From positions 25,499 to 89,498 of the forward strand of contig CAKSKG010000009.1 of assembly GCA_934464775.1 (NCBI GenBank): a stretch of 64,000 nt of DNA. Direction: 5' to 3'. The translations under genes and the position numbers were made by a program. Under the pieces are notes generated by a model. That model had not been told where the DNA came from, searched no databases, and was given only the letters and a program-made list of their open reading frames with translations. Numbering within the stretch: the first letter of the stretch is position 1; each line of letters opens with the position of its first letter. Below, piece after piece: positions 33,992-42,319 of the stretch. This DNA is from an uncultured Oscillospiraceae bacterium. GTDB lineage: Bacteria > Bacillota > Clostridia > Oscillospirales > Ruminococcaceae.

Positions 33992-34410
33992 TATATGTTA
34001 TTGAGAGATGTCATTTTATCGGCTTTATCGGCGCAGATATACCGCCACGAACAGCCACCGCATACCTCCGCAGTCTTTCCTGCGGAAATAATGCTTCGGA
34101 AAACCGTTCCGCTGAATTCTGACCAATGCAGCTCATCGCCTGCGGAAAATCCGCACAGTTTAAGCACTCCCCTGTCGTAGCGCTCAACATTTTCGATGCT
34201 TTCGCACACTCCGTCAAGGCTGTGGGGACAGCTTCCGCATATTATGTCGGCTCCTGCGGCTATTTTTATCATCGGGTCATCTGCTTTAAGCTCTGATATA
34301 ACCTTTGTCATGTTTGCCGTAAAGTCCGCACTGTACCCTTTTCCCTCAAAAAATGCTATGCACAATCCATGATGAGGGCGGATATTCACAGGCTCATTAC
34401 AGCTTGACAT
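33991..34410 (-). CDS. DUF1284 family cysteine-rich protein
   Basis: 139 residues. Begins MSSCNEPVNIRPHHGLCIAFFEGKG; the IRPHHGLC motif marks the family. Further Cys at IICGSCPHS, GVCESI, LKLCGFS and VCGGCSWRYIC suggest a metal or Fe-S site, but none has been shown as far as I know. Start ATG 34410 overlaps the end of bioY by 14 bp, so translation is coupled. The stop codon is formed at the border of a foldback repeat. Confidence 0.8.
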   Translation of the reverse strand: MSSCNEPVNIRPHHGLCIAFFEGKGYSADFTANMTKVISELKADDPMIKIAAGADIICGSCPHSLDGVCESIENVERYDRGVLKLCGFSAGDELHWSEFSGTVFRSIISAGKTAEVCGGCSWRYICADKADKMTSLNNI

Positions 34411-34963
34411 GCTTTGATACCCTGTTTGAAATAACGATAGCAAGTGCCATCTTCACCAGATCGGGAATGATAAAAGGAATAACGCACCAGCCCAGAGCCG
34501 TTGCAAGTCCGATAGCACCGCTGCTGCGTGCATAAACGATCATGAACCATGCTGTTCCGAATGTATAGCAGAGAGCAAGTCCGATGACCATTGAAATAAT
34601 GACAACGGGAAGCTTTGTGCCGAATACCTTTGTGATTATCCAGTAAGCCGCTGCGGAAAGCAGGAAGCCTATGATATATCCGCCCGTACTGCCTGCGAGA
34701 ACGCCAAGTCCTCCCGAGAATCCCGCAAAAACAGGGATTCCTATTGCACCGAGGATAATGTATACCAGCACGGCAAAGAAGCCTCTTTTGCCGCCCAGAA
34801 GTCCCAGTGCGCAGAACACGGCAAAGGTCTGGAGAGTAAAAGGAACAGTTGTGGGAATGGATATCCACGAGCAGATCGCAATAATGACAGCGAACATTCC
34901 CGTGAATGCCATATCACGGACGGTAAAAAGCTTTTCGGGTGATGTTTTTGTTAATTCAGCCAT
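34397..34963 (-). CDS. bioY: Biotin ECF transporter S component BioY
   Basis: 188 residues with six membrane helices. Family signatures: MAFTGMFAVIIAICSWISIP, VPFTLQTFAVFCALGLLGGKRG, VYIILGAIGIPVFAGFSGG and the loop LAGSTGGYIIGF. Takes up biotin, alone or with an ECF module. The window also encodes the biotin-dependent acetyl-CoA carboxylase, its main consumer. A BirA-type operator overlaps the promoter, so it should be shut off when biotin is plentiful. Confidence 0.93.
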   Translation of the reverse strand: MAELTKTSPEKLFTVRDMAFTGMFAVIIAICSWISIPTTVPFTLQTFAVFCALGLLGGKRGFFAVLVYIILGAIGIPVFAGFSGGLGVLAGSTGGYIIGFLLSAAAYWIITKVFGTKLPVVIISMVIGLALCYTFGTAWFMIVYARSSGAIGLATALGWCVIPFIIPDLVKMALAIVISNRVSKHVKL

Positions 34964-35013
34964 AATTTTTCTCCTTTTTCGGGCTTTTCGCCCATTTTTT
35001 CTTGACTTTTACC

Positions 35014-35042
35014 ATTATAGCACAGGATATTACGATTGTCAA
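35014..35042 (-). promoter_or_regulatory. bioY promoter
   Basis: Minus strand: TTGACA, 17 nt, TATAAT. The -35 box lies within the BirA-type operator. Confidence 0.8.
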
Positions 35043-35069
35043 CCCTATTTTAAAAATAAAGGTGACAAT
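35035..35069. promoter_or_regulatory. BirA-type biotin operator
   Basis: ATTGTCAACC, 16 nt, GGTGACAAT: an inverted repeat of the form known for BirA boxes (TTGT.AACC-N14-16-GGTT.ACAA), covering the -35 of bioY. Confidence 0.78.
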
Positions 35070-35080
35070 TATAATACCCG

Positions 35081-35120
35081 AAAAAACCGTGCGTAATGCA
35101 TCAGCACTGCGCACGGTTTC
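35081..35120 (-). terminator. Terminator of trpS-rsmE
   Basis: Minus strand: AAACCGTGCGC and GCACGGTTT pair across a loop, then TTTTTC. Confidence 0.8.
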
Positions 35121-35125
35121 CAAAA

Positions 35126-35848
35126 TCAAAAATTTCCCGAAAGATTCATTATAACGGAAGTGACCGCAATGGGACAGGTCTCACAGCGCAGTATGCGCTT
35201 TCCCAGCCATATGGGTGAAAATCCCCTATCGGCTGCCGCCTCCACCTCGCTGCGTTCAAATCCGCCCTCGGAGCCGATCATTACCGATATGCTCTTATCG
35301 GCGGTTATCCCCGCTTCGGAAAGACTGCTGCCGCCGTTTTCATAGCATATCAGCTTTATATCGGTATCGCATTGTGCAAGAGCTTCGCTCATATCCATGA
35401 TCGGAGCCACCTCGGGAATTATCCCTCTTCCTGCCTGCTTTGCGGCTTCTTCGGCTATGCGCTGCCAGCGCTCATGCTTCTTTGCGGCGGATTTTCCGTC
35501 GGGACGGGATATGCACCGCTTAGATATGAACGGCACAATCCGATAAGCTCCCAGCTCCACCGTTTTCTGTATGATAAGCTCCATTTTGTCCGATTTGGGC
35601 AGAGCCTGATATATCGTCAGCTTCACGGAAGGCTCAACATCGGAGGGAACTGTTTCGATAATATCACAGAAAACGTCCGTCTCGGTTATGGACGATATCC
35701 TGCACAGCATCTCGTTGCCCTCACGGCAGAATGTGATATTGTCCCCTATCCGCATTCTCAGCGAATATGAGATGTGCCGTGCGTCCGCTCCCGTTATGTG
35801 TATAACATTTCCGCTGACCGAATTTTCGTCGGCAAAAAATCTTGGCAT
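35126..35848 (-). CDS. rsmE: 16S rRNA m3U1498 methyltransferase RsmE
   Basis: 240 residues. N-terminal PUA-like domain (MPRFFADENSV, HISYSLRMRIGDNI), then a SPOUT knot with KSDKMELIIQKTVELG, the SAM-site region VMIGSEGGFERSEVEAA and WLGKRILRCETCPIAVTSVI. Methylates N3 of U1498 in 16S rRNA. It starts 9 bp behind trpS and shares the T-box promoter, so its expression likely follows tryptophan charging, a side effect of operon placement. Confidence 0.93.
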   Translation of the reverse strand: MPRFFADENSVSGNVIHITGADARHISYSLRMRIGDNITFCREGNEMLCRISSITETDVFCDIIETVPSDVEPSVKLTIYQALPKSDKMELIIQKTVELGAYRIVPFISKRCISRPDGKSAAKKHERWQRIAEEAAKQAGRGIIPEVAPIMDMSEALAQCDTDIKLICYENGGSSLSEAGITADKSISVMIGSEGGFERSEVEAAADRGFSPIWLGKRILRCETCPIAVTSVIMNLSGNF

Positions 35849-35857
35849 GGCTGCTCC

Positions 35858-36862
35858 TTATCTGTCAACAAAGCCTGCTTTGTGGTAAGCCTTTGAAACG
35901 ATCCTGCCCGAAATTCTCGAAGCTGCCTCGTCTCCTTTCGCAATGCACTGCTTTAAGTAATCCTTGTCCTTCATGAGAGCGTCGAACTTTTCACGCACGG
36001 GAGCAAGATGATCCGCAACAGCTTCGCCGACAGCAAGCTTGAAGTCGCCGTAGCCCTTTCCGTCAAATTCACGCTCGATCTCCTCGTTGGACTTGCCCGT
36101 TACAACGGAATAGATAGTCATAAGGTTGTTGATGCCGTCCTTGCCCTCGGCGTATCTTACGCACATATCGCTGTCGGTAATGGCACGCTTGAACTTTCTG
36201 ATGATAGTATCACGGTCATCAAAGATATAGATGCAGCCGTTCTGATTCTCGTCCGACTTGGACATCTTCTTTGTAGGCTCAACAAGCGACATGATCTTTG
36301 CGCCCTTGGGAGGAATATATCCGTCGGGAAGAGTGAACATATCGCCGTAGCGCTGATTGAAGCGCTGTGCAACGTCTCTTGTAAGCTCAAGATGCTGCTT
36401 CTGGTCTGCGCCAACGGGAACAAGGTCAGCATTGTATGCAAGGATATCCGCAGCCATAAGCACGGGATATGTGAACAGTCCTGCATTTACATCATCGGCG
36501 TGCTTTGCGGCCTTGTCCTTGAACTGCGTCATTCTGGAAAGCTCGCCGAACTGCGTATTGCAGGCAAGCAGCCAGTTCAGCATAGCGTGTGCGGGAACAT
36601 GGCTCTGGATAAATGCCACCGATCTTTCGGGGTCAACGCCGCAGGCAACGATTGCCGCATAAGCTTCAAGAGTGTTCTTTCTCAGCTTAACGGGATCCTG
36701 TCTTACAGTGATAGCGTGCATATCCGCGATCATGTAGAGGCAGTCATAATCGTCCTGGAGCTGCGCCCAGTTCTTGATAGCTCCGACGTAATTTCCCAGT
36801 GTAAATGCGCCCGAAGGCTGGATCCCGCTTAAAATGACCTTTTTCTTTTCTGTGTTTTCCAT
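35858..36862 (-). CDS. trpS: Tryptophanyl-tRNA synthetase
   Basis: 334 residues, class I fold: KVILSGIQPSGAFTLGNYVGAI (HIGH equivalent is TLGNY), YNADLVPVGADQKQHLEL, and the KMSKS motif in PTKKMSKSDENQ. C-terminal anticodon-binding helices end at GRIVSKAYHKAGFVDR. Start ATG 36862 has AAAGGA 10 nt ahead; the frame continues into the leader but without a site. It is preceded by a complete T-box leader and followed by rsmE. Confidence 0.95.
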   Translation of the reverse strand: MENTEKKKVILSGIQPSGAFTLGNYVGAIKNWAQLQDDYDCLYMIADMHAITVRQDPVKLRKNTLEAYAAIVACGVDPERSVAFIQSHVPAHAMLNWLLACNTQFGELSRMTQFKDKAAKHADDVNAGLFTYPVLMAADILAYNADLVPVGADQKQHLELTRDVAQRFNQRYGDMFTLPDGYIPPKGAKIMSLVEPTKKMSKSDENQNGCIYIFDDRDTIIRKFKRAITDSDMCVRYAEGKDGINNLMTIYSVVTGKSNEEIEREFDGKGYGDFKLAVGEAVADHLAPVREKFDALMKDKDYLKQCIAKGDEAASRISGRIVSKAYHKAGFVDR

Positions 36863-36892
36863 AATATCAATTCCTTTCAAGTAATTACAAAT

Positions 36893-37187
36893 ACAAAAAG
36901 CCCCGACAGTCATATAATAACTGTCGGGGCGAAATATATCCGCGGTACCACCCGATTTGCGGAGAAACTCCGCCTCTTTAAAGAATATCCGCCGCAAAGG
37001 GCAATATCCCGTTCCGTAACGCAGAACCTGCGGCAAGGGCTAATTTATAAAAATCAGTATATTTCACCCTGCTCCTCACAAACCCATTCACCGCAGCCGC
37101 ACGCACCTTATTTCCACCGTCAAAGGCTCTCTGCACCGCCGATACCGCAGTTACTTGCTTTTGTTCATCGGATTTATCGTATAAGTT
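36893..37187 (-). promoter_or_regulatory. T-box riboswitch ahead of trpS
   Basis: On the minus strand the antiterminator bulge sequence GGGTGGTACCGCGG lies at about 36940-36955, followed by terminator GCCCCGACAGT/ACTGTCGGGGC with a T run (36895-36930). The upstream ~200 nt can hold stem I; a TGG (Trp codon) in GAATGGGT at 37084-37086 is the best specifier candidate. Uncharged tRNA-Trp would stabilise the antiterminator and let trpS-rsmE be read. Confidence 0.9.
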
Positions 37188-37188
37188 G

Positions 37189-37217
37189 ATTATATCACGG
37201 TTTTTCCCGTTTGTCAA
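37189..37217 (-). promoter_or_regulatory. trpS-rsmE promoter
   Basis: Minus strand: TTGACA, 17 nt, TATAAT, just ahead of the T-box. Confidence 0.85.
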
Positions 37218-37468
37218 GCATTAGGATATGGCATTTTATACAACTATATGACGCAATGTTGCTTTTAAATGACAAAAATGTGTTTACACCTGTGAAAACC
37301 GACATTCACATATTTACAAAATCAAAAAAACATGATATAATTAATAAAATATTATTTATGATGATAATTATTTATGATGATAAGTGTGTCGTGTGATAAA
37401 ACACGGCAATAATAACGGCTTATTCCAAGCCGCATAAATCCGTTAAAAACGGGGTGAGAACCAACGCC

Positions 37469-39391
37469 ATGATAAACGGCAGAAAAATTATAGCATTATG
37501 CATTTCAAGAATACACGATGACACAAGCTATGAATATGTGACAGCCTTGAACGACTGCCTTACAAAGATCGGCTGCAATCTGTTCGTGTATGCCACCAGC
37601 GCTGATCTTTTCTGGAACACACCGAACGAACAGGGAGAAAGCACTGTTTTTGATCTGATCGACTACAAGATCACAGACGGCATAATCATATTTGAAGAGA
37701 AGATCAACCGTGCGCAGATCGTCGATGACATCATAGACAAGGCAAAAGCCCATGATCTTCCCGTAATAATAATCGGCAGGCAGCACAGCGGCTGCTATAA
37801 TATCCGCTTCGACTATGAAAAGGGCTTTGAATCGGTAGTGCGCCACATGGTGGAATTTCATCACCGCACAAATCTCCACTTCATTGCGGGACAGGACGGC
37901 AATGACTTCTCCGAGACCCGTATAAGTGTTTTCAAAAAGGTGCTGGAGGAGAACAATATCCCCTATGACCGCGAAACAATGGTAAGCTTCGGCGATTTCT
38001 GGTCAGTTCCCACCGAAAAGGCGGTTGAAAAGCTTATTGCCCAAAACAGGCTCCCCGATACCTTTATATGCGCAAACGATTCTATGGCTATCGCCGTGGC
38101 AAATGTCATGAAGCGCCATAATATAAGCGTGCCCTCACAGGTGATGATATCGGGATTTGACGGCGTCGAGGACATATATTTCTCGTCCCCAAAGATAACC
38201 TCCGCAAAATGCAGATACGACGCTCTTGCCGAAGCCTCATCTTCTCTCTTCGGAGAGCTGTTCGGCGGCGAAAGCATTCCGCAGCAGGAGCAGCTTATAA
38301 TGCCGCATCTCATACTTTATGAGTCCTGCGGCTGCTGCAAAGAGGAAATAATCAATGCCTCAGAGCGCCTTACCGAGATAAACAACCGCTTCTTCCGCTT
38401 CCAGGAGGAGAGCCGTTCCTTTACCCACATCGTTTCGAGGGTGCAGAGCTGCACAAGTCTTGAGGACGCTTCACGTCAGATGTATCACCCCACAATATAT
38501 GATACCTGCTGTATCCTCACTCACAGCTGCATCGACAGCAGCATTGATCCCACCGACTGCAAAAACAATGACAGCTTCGGCGAGGATATGTACTTATTCT
38601 TCGATTCGGACAATTACGAGGGCTTCAAGCCCCATGATTTCAGGCGTTCTGATATAATCCCGGAACTGAATGCCCGTATTGAACAGAAGTGCGCACTTAT
38701 ATTCATGGCACTGAGCTATCAGAATATGCCCATGGGCTATACCTGCTTCCACTTCCACTGCAACCAGCAGGCAAACTACTGCAAGATACCCGAGATAGTT
38801 AATATGCTGAATTCGGCGGTAAGCTGTCTCCGCAGCATAAGATATCAGCAGTATCTTTTCAAGCAGATAAACGATATGTACAAGCTTGACCCTCTTACAC
38901 AGCTTTACAACAGAAACGGCTTCTCGCTGGAGTATGAGAAAATGCTGAAAAAGCCGGGCGTGCGGGATCATCTTACCGTTGTGCTTGCCGACTTGGACGA
39001 TCTTAAAAAGATAAACGACAATTACGGTCACGGCGAGGGCGACAATGCCATACATACGATAGCCGCCGCTCTGAAAGCAAGCTGTCCTCCCGACTCGGTA
39101 TGCACCCGTTTCGGCGGAGATGAGATGCTGGGCGTTATCTGCGGCGAATATGACTGCGGAAAGCTCCGTGCGGACATAAACGCATATCTGGACAAATACA
39201 ATGCATCATCGGGCAAACCCTACAATGTTTCGACAAGCCTTGGCATATACATCACGGGAGACGCAGACAGCCTCGACTTTGAAGATCTTATCAAAAAATC
39301 CGACAAGCTTATGTATATTGACAAATCAGCAAAGAAAAAAGCTCGTGCCTCACAGCAGAGCATGAAAGGAAACAAGCCCTATGCGCCTTGA
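37469..39391 (+). CDS. LacI-type sugar-sensor domain fused to GGDEF diguanylate cyclase
   Basis: 640 residues, no signal peptide, membrane segment or DNA-binding HTH. Residues 1-290 form a LacI/periplasmic-binding-like sensor (IALCISRIHDDTSYEYVTALND, DGIIIFEEK, CANDSMAIAVANVMKRHNISVPSQVMISGFDG). A middle region of about 160 residues, rich in Cys, resembles GAF-sized sensors. The C-terminal GGDEF domain has LDPLTQLYNRNGF, ADLDDLKKINDNYGHGEGD and RFGGDEM (GGDEM instead of GGDEF/GGEEF). The RxxD inhibitory site is not present at its usual place before the motif. It should make c-di-GMP in the cytoplasm in response to a ligand, probably a sugar. Start ATG 37469 follows GGGGTGAG. It overlaps the next gene by 11 bp. 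Confidence 0.87.
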   Translation: MINGRKIIALCISRIHDDTSYEYVTALNDCLTKIGCNLFVYATSADLFWNTPNEQGESTVFDLIDYKITDGIIIFEEKINRAQIVDDIIDKAKAHDLPVIIIGRQHSGCYNIRFDYEKGFESVVRHMVEFHHRTNLHFIAGQDGNDFSETRISVFKKVLEENNIPYDRETMVSFGDFWSVPTEKAVEKLIAQNRLPDTFICANDSMAIAVANVMKRHNISVPSQVMISGFDGVEDIYFSSPKITSAKCRYDALAEASSSLFGELFGGESIPQQEQLIMPHLILYESCGCCKEEIINASERLTEINNRFFRFQEESRSFTHIVSRVQSCTSLEDASRQMYHPTIYDTCCILTHSCIDSSIDPTDCKNNDSFGEDMYLFFDSDNYEGFKPHDFRRSDIIPELNARIEQKCALIFMALSYQNMPMGYTCFHFHCNQQANYCKIPEIVNMLNSAVSCLRSIRYQQYLFKQINDMYKLDPLTQLYNRNGFSLEYEKMLKKPGVRDHLTVVLADLDDLKKINDNYGHGEGDNAIHTIAAALKASCPPDSVCTRFGGDEMLGVICGEYDCGKLRADINAYLDKYNASSGKPYNVSTSLGIYITGDADSLDFEDLIKKSDKLMYIDKSAKKKARASQQSMKGNKPYAP

Positions 39392-40217
39392 AAAAATTTA
39401 CCTTGAAGATATTTTCGGCGGACTTCCCGTTCCCGAAAAGAAAACCGAAGTTACTCTCTATATCCCCGATCTTACGGAGGAAATAGACACCGAAAAGAAA
39501 TTCCCCTGCACAGTCATCTGTCCCGGCGGCGGCTACTGGTGGACCTCCGACAGAGAGGCTGATCCCGTTGCGCTGAGAATGGTCGGAAACGGAATCGCTG
39601 CGGCAGTGGTACGCTACACCTGCGGCGGAGCGCATTATCCCATGCAGATGCTCCAGATACTTGCCGCCATAACATACATCAGAAGAAACAGCGCCGATCT
39701 GCACATTGATCCCGATAAAATTGCGGTCATGGGATTTTCCGCAGGCGGACACGCTGCCTGCACAGCAGGACTTTTCTGGCAGGAAGAGCTTGCCGAAAAA
39801 ACACTGGGCATCGCTCACGGCGAGGACAAGCCCAACGGAATGATACTCTGCTATCCCGTTATCACATCGGGAAAATACGCTCATGCAGACAGCTTCAAGT
39901 GTCTGCTGGGTGACGATCCCGACCCTGCGCTCACAGAAAAAATGTCTCTTGAAAAGCAGGTAACGGAAAATGCCCCCAAGGCATTCATCTGGCACACATG
40001 GGAGGACGGACTTGTTCCCGTGGAAAATTCGCTGATGCTGGCGACGGCTCTCCGTGAAAAGGGGATCAACACCGAGCTTCACATTTACCCCCACGGACAC
40101 CACGGACTTTCCCTCTGCGATGACACCGTGAACAAGCCGCAGGACATATACGATGCGGTAAAATATTGCAGTCAGTGGGTATCCAACTGCATAACATGGA
40201 TAAAGAACGAGCTGTAA
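39381..40217 (+). CDS. Alpha/beta hydrolase, acetyl-esterase-like
   Basis: 278 residues, no signal peptide. Oxyanion motif VICPGGGYWW, nucleophile VMGFSAGGHAA (Ser), Asp in WEDGLVPV and His in GHHGLSL make a full catalytic triad. The layout matches small Clostridia esterases that remove acetyl groups from plant oligosaccharides. Its ATG lies inside the end of the sugar-sensor/GGDEF gene, so both are translated together; this suggests a link between carbohydrate sensing and deacetylation, by inference. Confidence 0.82.
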   Translation: MRLEKIYLEDIFGGLPVPEKKTEVTLYIPDLTEEIDTEKKFPCTVICPGGGYWWTSDREADPVALRMVGNGIAAAVVRYTCGGAHYPMQMLQILAAITYIRRNSADLHIDPDKIAVMGFSAGGHAACTAGLFWQEELAEKTLGIAHGEDKPNGMILCYPVITSGKYAHADSFKCLLGDDPDPALTEKMSLEKQVTENAPKAFIWHTWEDGLVPVENSLMLATALREKGINTELHIYPHGHHGLSLCDDTVNKPQDIYDAVKYCSQWVSNCITWIKNEL

Positions 40218-40237
40218 CAGGATAATTCAAGCGATAA

Positions 40238-40266
40238 AAAAGGCGTCCGATCTTTCGGGCGCCTTT
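40238..40266. terminator. Bidirectional terminator
   Basis: AAGGCGTCCGA and TCGGGCGCCTT around TCTT; closes the esterase gene and the converging BirA-like gene. Confidence 0.8.
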
Positions 40267-40271
40267 AGCAT

Positions 40272-41081
40272 TTATTCAATAATTTTCAGTTCATTAAATC
40301 TCTCGGCGGTCTTTGAGATATCCTGCTCTCCGATATATTCTTCCAGACGGTTCATAATTCCTGCGGACAGTCTGTTTTTACGGATAACTGCGGTCGTAAC
40401 GGAGCGGAGAGGAGTAAACTTCCCCTTACTTCCGCCAGCGGAAACGCATATTCCGATATCGGCAATACCGTAGATCAGGAAATCGGAATCCTTATCGGCA
40501 ACAGCCTCAAAGTCATAATAGCCTACATTTTTTCCGCCGCACACAAGAAAATTCCCAGACACACCGCAGGGCAGACCCGTTTCGGCAGCGATCGTTTCGG
40601 CGGCAGCCGCAGCGGCGGCCATTCTGATCTGATCTATTTTATTTTCGGGAACGCTGCGTCTGATTATTATACTCATATAGATACCCGTATCGTCCGAAGC
40701 AGCGGAATTAACTCTGCGGCGCACAGGCTTTTCAAAATTACGGGAAATAATAGTCATTCCATGGGCTGCTCCGAGAGCCGCAATACTTCTTGCGAAATCC
40801 GCCGATGAATCACTGCCCTTAAAGATATCGAGTTTTCTGCCGATCTCCTTTGTAGTCAGCAATTCGCTTATACCCTGTTCGGAAAGTATCTCACTGCTTT
40901 CATTAAGGCAATAGCCCCTATTAGTGACCGCAGATATATCATAGCCCTCAGCACGAAGTGAGCTGACAGCCTTCCACACAGCGCTTCTCGTTGCGCCGAT
41001 CTGACGGGCAGCCTCACTTCCCGAGACAAATTTTCCGCGGTTTTGTTCAAGCAGGTCAAGTATTTTCTGTTTAACAGCCAT
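40272..41081 (-). CDS. BirA-like HTH regulator with degenerate biotin ligase domain
   Basis: 269 residues. Residues 1-70 are the BirA winged helix: SGSEAARQIGATRSAVWKAV and EGYDISAVTNRGYCL. The ligase-sized domain is recognisable (GSDSSADFARSIAALGAAHG; TGIYMSIIIRR; GKNVGYYDFEAV; GIADIGICV), but catalytic motifs are lost: GRGRRGR reads KPVRRRVNS, KWPND reads GVSGNFL, GIGINV reads IADIGICV. In BirA these bind ATP and biotinyl-AMP, so ligase activity is unlikely. A regulator that keeps DNA binding is more probable; bioY's operator at 35035 is an obvious candidate target, though a normal BirA may exist elsewhere. Confidence 0.72.
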   Translation of the reverse strand: MAVKQKILDLLEQNRGKFVSGSEAARQIGATRSAVWKAVSSLRAEGYDISAVTNRGYCLNESSEILSEQGISELLTTKEIGRKLDIFKGSDSSADFARSIAALGAAHGMTIISRNFEKPVRRRVNSAASDDTGIYMSIIIRRSVPENKIDQIRMAAAAAAAETIAAETGLPCGVSGNFLVCGGKNVGYYDFEAVADKDSDFLIYGIADIGICVSAGGSKGKFTPLRSVTTAVIRKNRLSAGIMNRLEEYIGEQDISKTAERFNELKIIE

Positions 41082-41219
41082 AAAACAGCCCTCCGTTCAT
41101 GCTGTCGGATCAAGCCTTCCCAACTTTATTGTAGCTTTTTATGATTAATATATTTTATGATACTGATTAACATATTATTAATTTCAGTCGAAATACACTA
41201 AATTTATGGTTAAAAGGGG

Positions 41220-41361
41220 GTATTTGCCGTTTATGGGGGGTGTTTCTTGCTTTTTTTGTTTCTTAAATGGTGGTTTGTATCTGTTTTGTTCTTTTTATTG
41301 TGCTGTTATTTATTATGTTAGCTTTCAACTGTTTTTTTCTTTATTTATTGTATTTGCTGTT
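41220..41361. repeat. AT-rich tandem units ahead of element copy 5
   Basis: Stretches such as TTTCTTAAATGGTGGTTTG and CAACTGTTTTTTTCTTTATT recur as in the left tails of copies 1-4, here in about two diverged units. Confidence 0.5.
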
Positions 41362-42129
41362 AGTTTATAAAGTTTTGTAGTATGGTTTGCAACCATAGAG
41401 AAAGCGGAGATTCCGCCTCCGGCGGGCAAAGGGATGAACCACAAATGGCGGCGTGGCGCAGTATCTGCGCCTAAAAAAAGCATAAGCAAAAATCGGGCAC
41501 TCTCCGCAGGAGAGTATGCTCCCATTTAGGTTCTCCCTCTGCACTCTCTTTCCTTATCCCCCGCCCGATTTTTGAAATTCCAGCTATTAAATTCTCTTTA
41601 GATTTAGTATTGCCGACGGCTCATAAATCTACGCCGTTTACTCTTTCAGCCGTGGCGCTCAACCGTCGGCTATTTGGTGTAGTGATTACCTCAAGTTATT
41701 TATTATAGTTGACATTTTCAATCTTTAAGTTTTCCGACGGGTCGCTTAGTGCTTGTAGATTCACGTAACTGTTCCTATCTATCACTAAGCGACCCGTCGT
41801 GTAAATTGAAGTGAAAAAAGAAAAGCTGATATATTCAACATTTAAGGTTGAATATATCAGCTTTTACGTCGGTTGAGCGCACCATAAAAAGTTGTACATT
41901 GTAAGCGTTGCACGAACCGTTACTATAATAAATCTAAAGATTGAGCAATAGCTGGATTTGCAAAAATCGAGGCGGAGGTGAGGATGGGTAAGGAAAGAGA
42001 GTGCAGAGGGAAAACCTAAGGGTAAGGAGAGGGGGGCGCCTCGATTTTTGCTTCTGCTTTTCTTTAGCCCCCCTCTCCTTCGCCCTTTGGTGTTCCCTTT
42101 GCAAATCTTGAAGCTCATATGATACACAT
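41362..42129. repeat. Large two-arm foldback element, copy 5 (768 bp)
   Basis: Same orientation as the others. Left arm stem 1 has a different sequence (ACAAATGG / CCCATTTAGG) and stem 2 is GCAAAAATCGGGC / GCCCGATTTTTG; both stay paired although the bases differ from copies 1-4. An extra hairpin (GGCGCAGTATCTGCGCC) and another (ACTCTCCGCAGGAGAGT) are inserted in the loop. The central stem is perfect over 16 bp (GACGGGTCGCTTAGTG with CACTAAGCGACCCGTC). The AAAAGCTGATATATTCAAC hairpin is perfect over 19 bp. It lies between the BirA-like and MATE genes. Confidence 0.9.
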
Positions 42130-42319
42130 TTCTAAAAGTAAAAGTAAGCTTTTAAGTAACCTAAAATCTTGAATGTAGAAAAAACAACTATTTCAAAAAA
42201 TAAAGGTAAGCTTTTTAATAACATCAAAGCCAAATAAGGCAGAGAGTAACAACCACCTCATAAAGTTAATTTAACCTTTTCAAAAAATCACCCAAAACCC
42301 CTGCACTAAAACGCTGACC

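Noticed and set aside
5351..42129. CRISPR array
   Set aside because: The repeats are hundreds of bases long and far apart; there are no short direct repeats with regular spacers and no cas genes.
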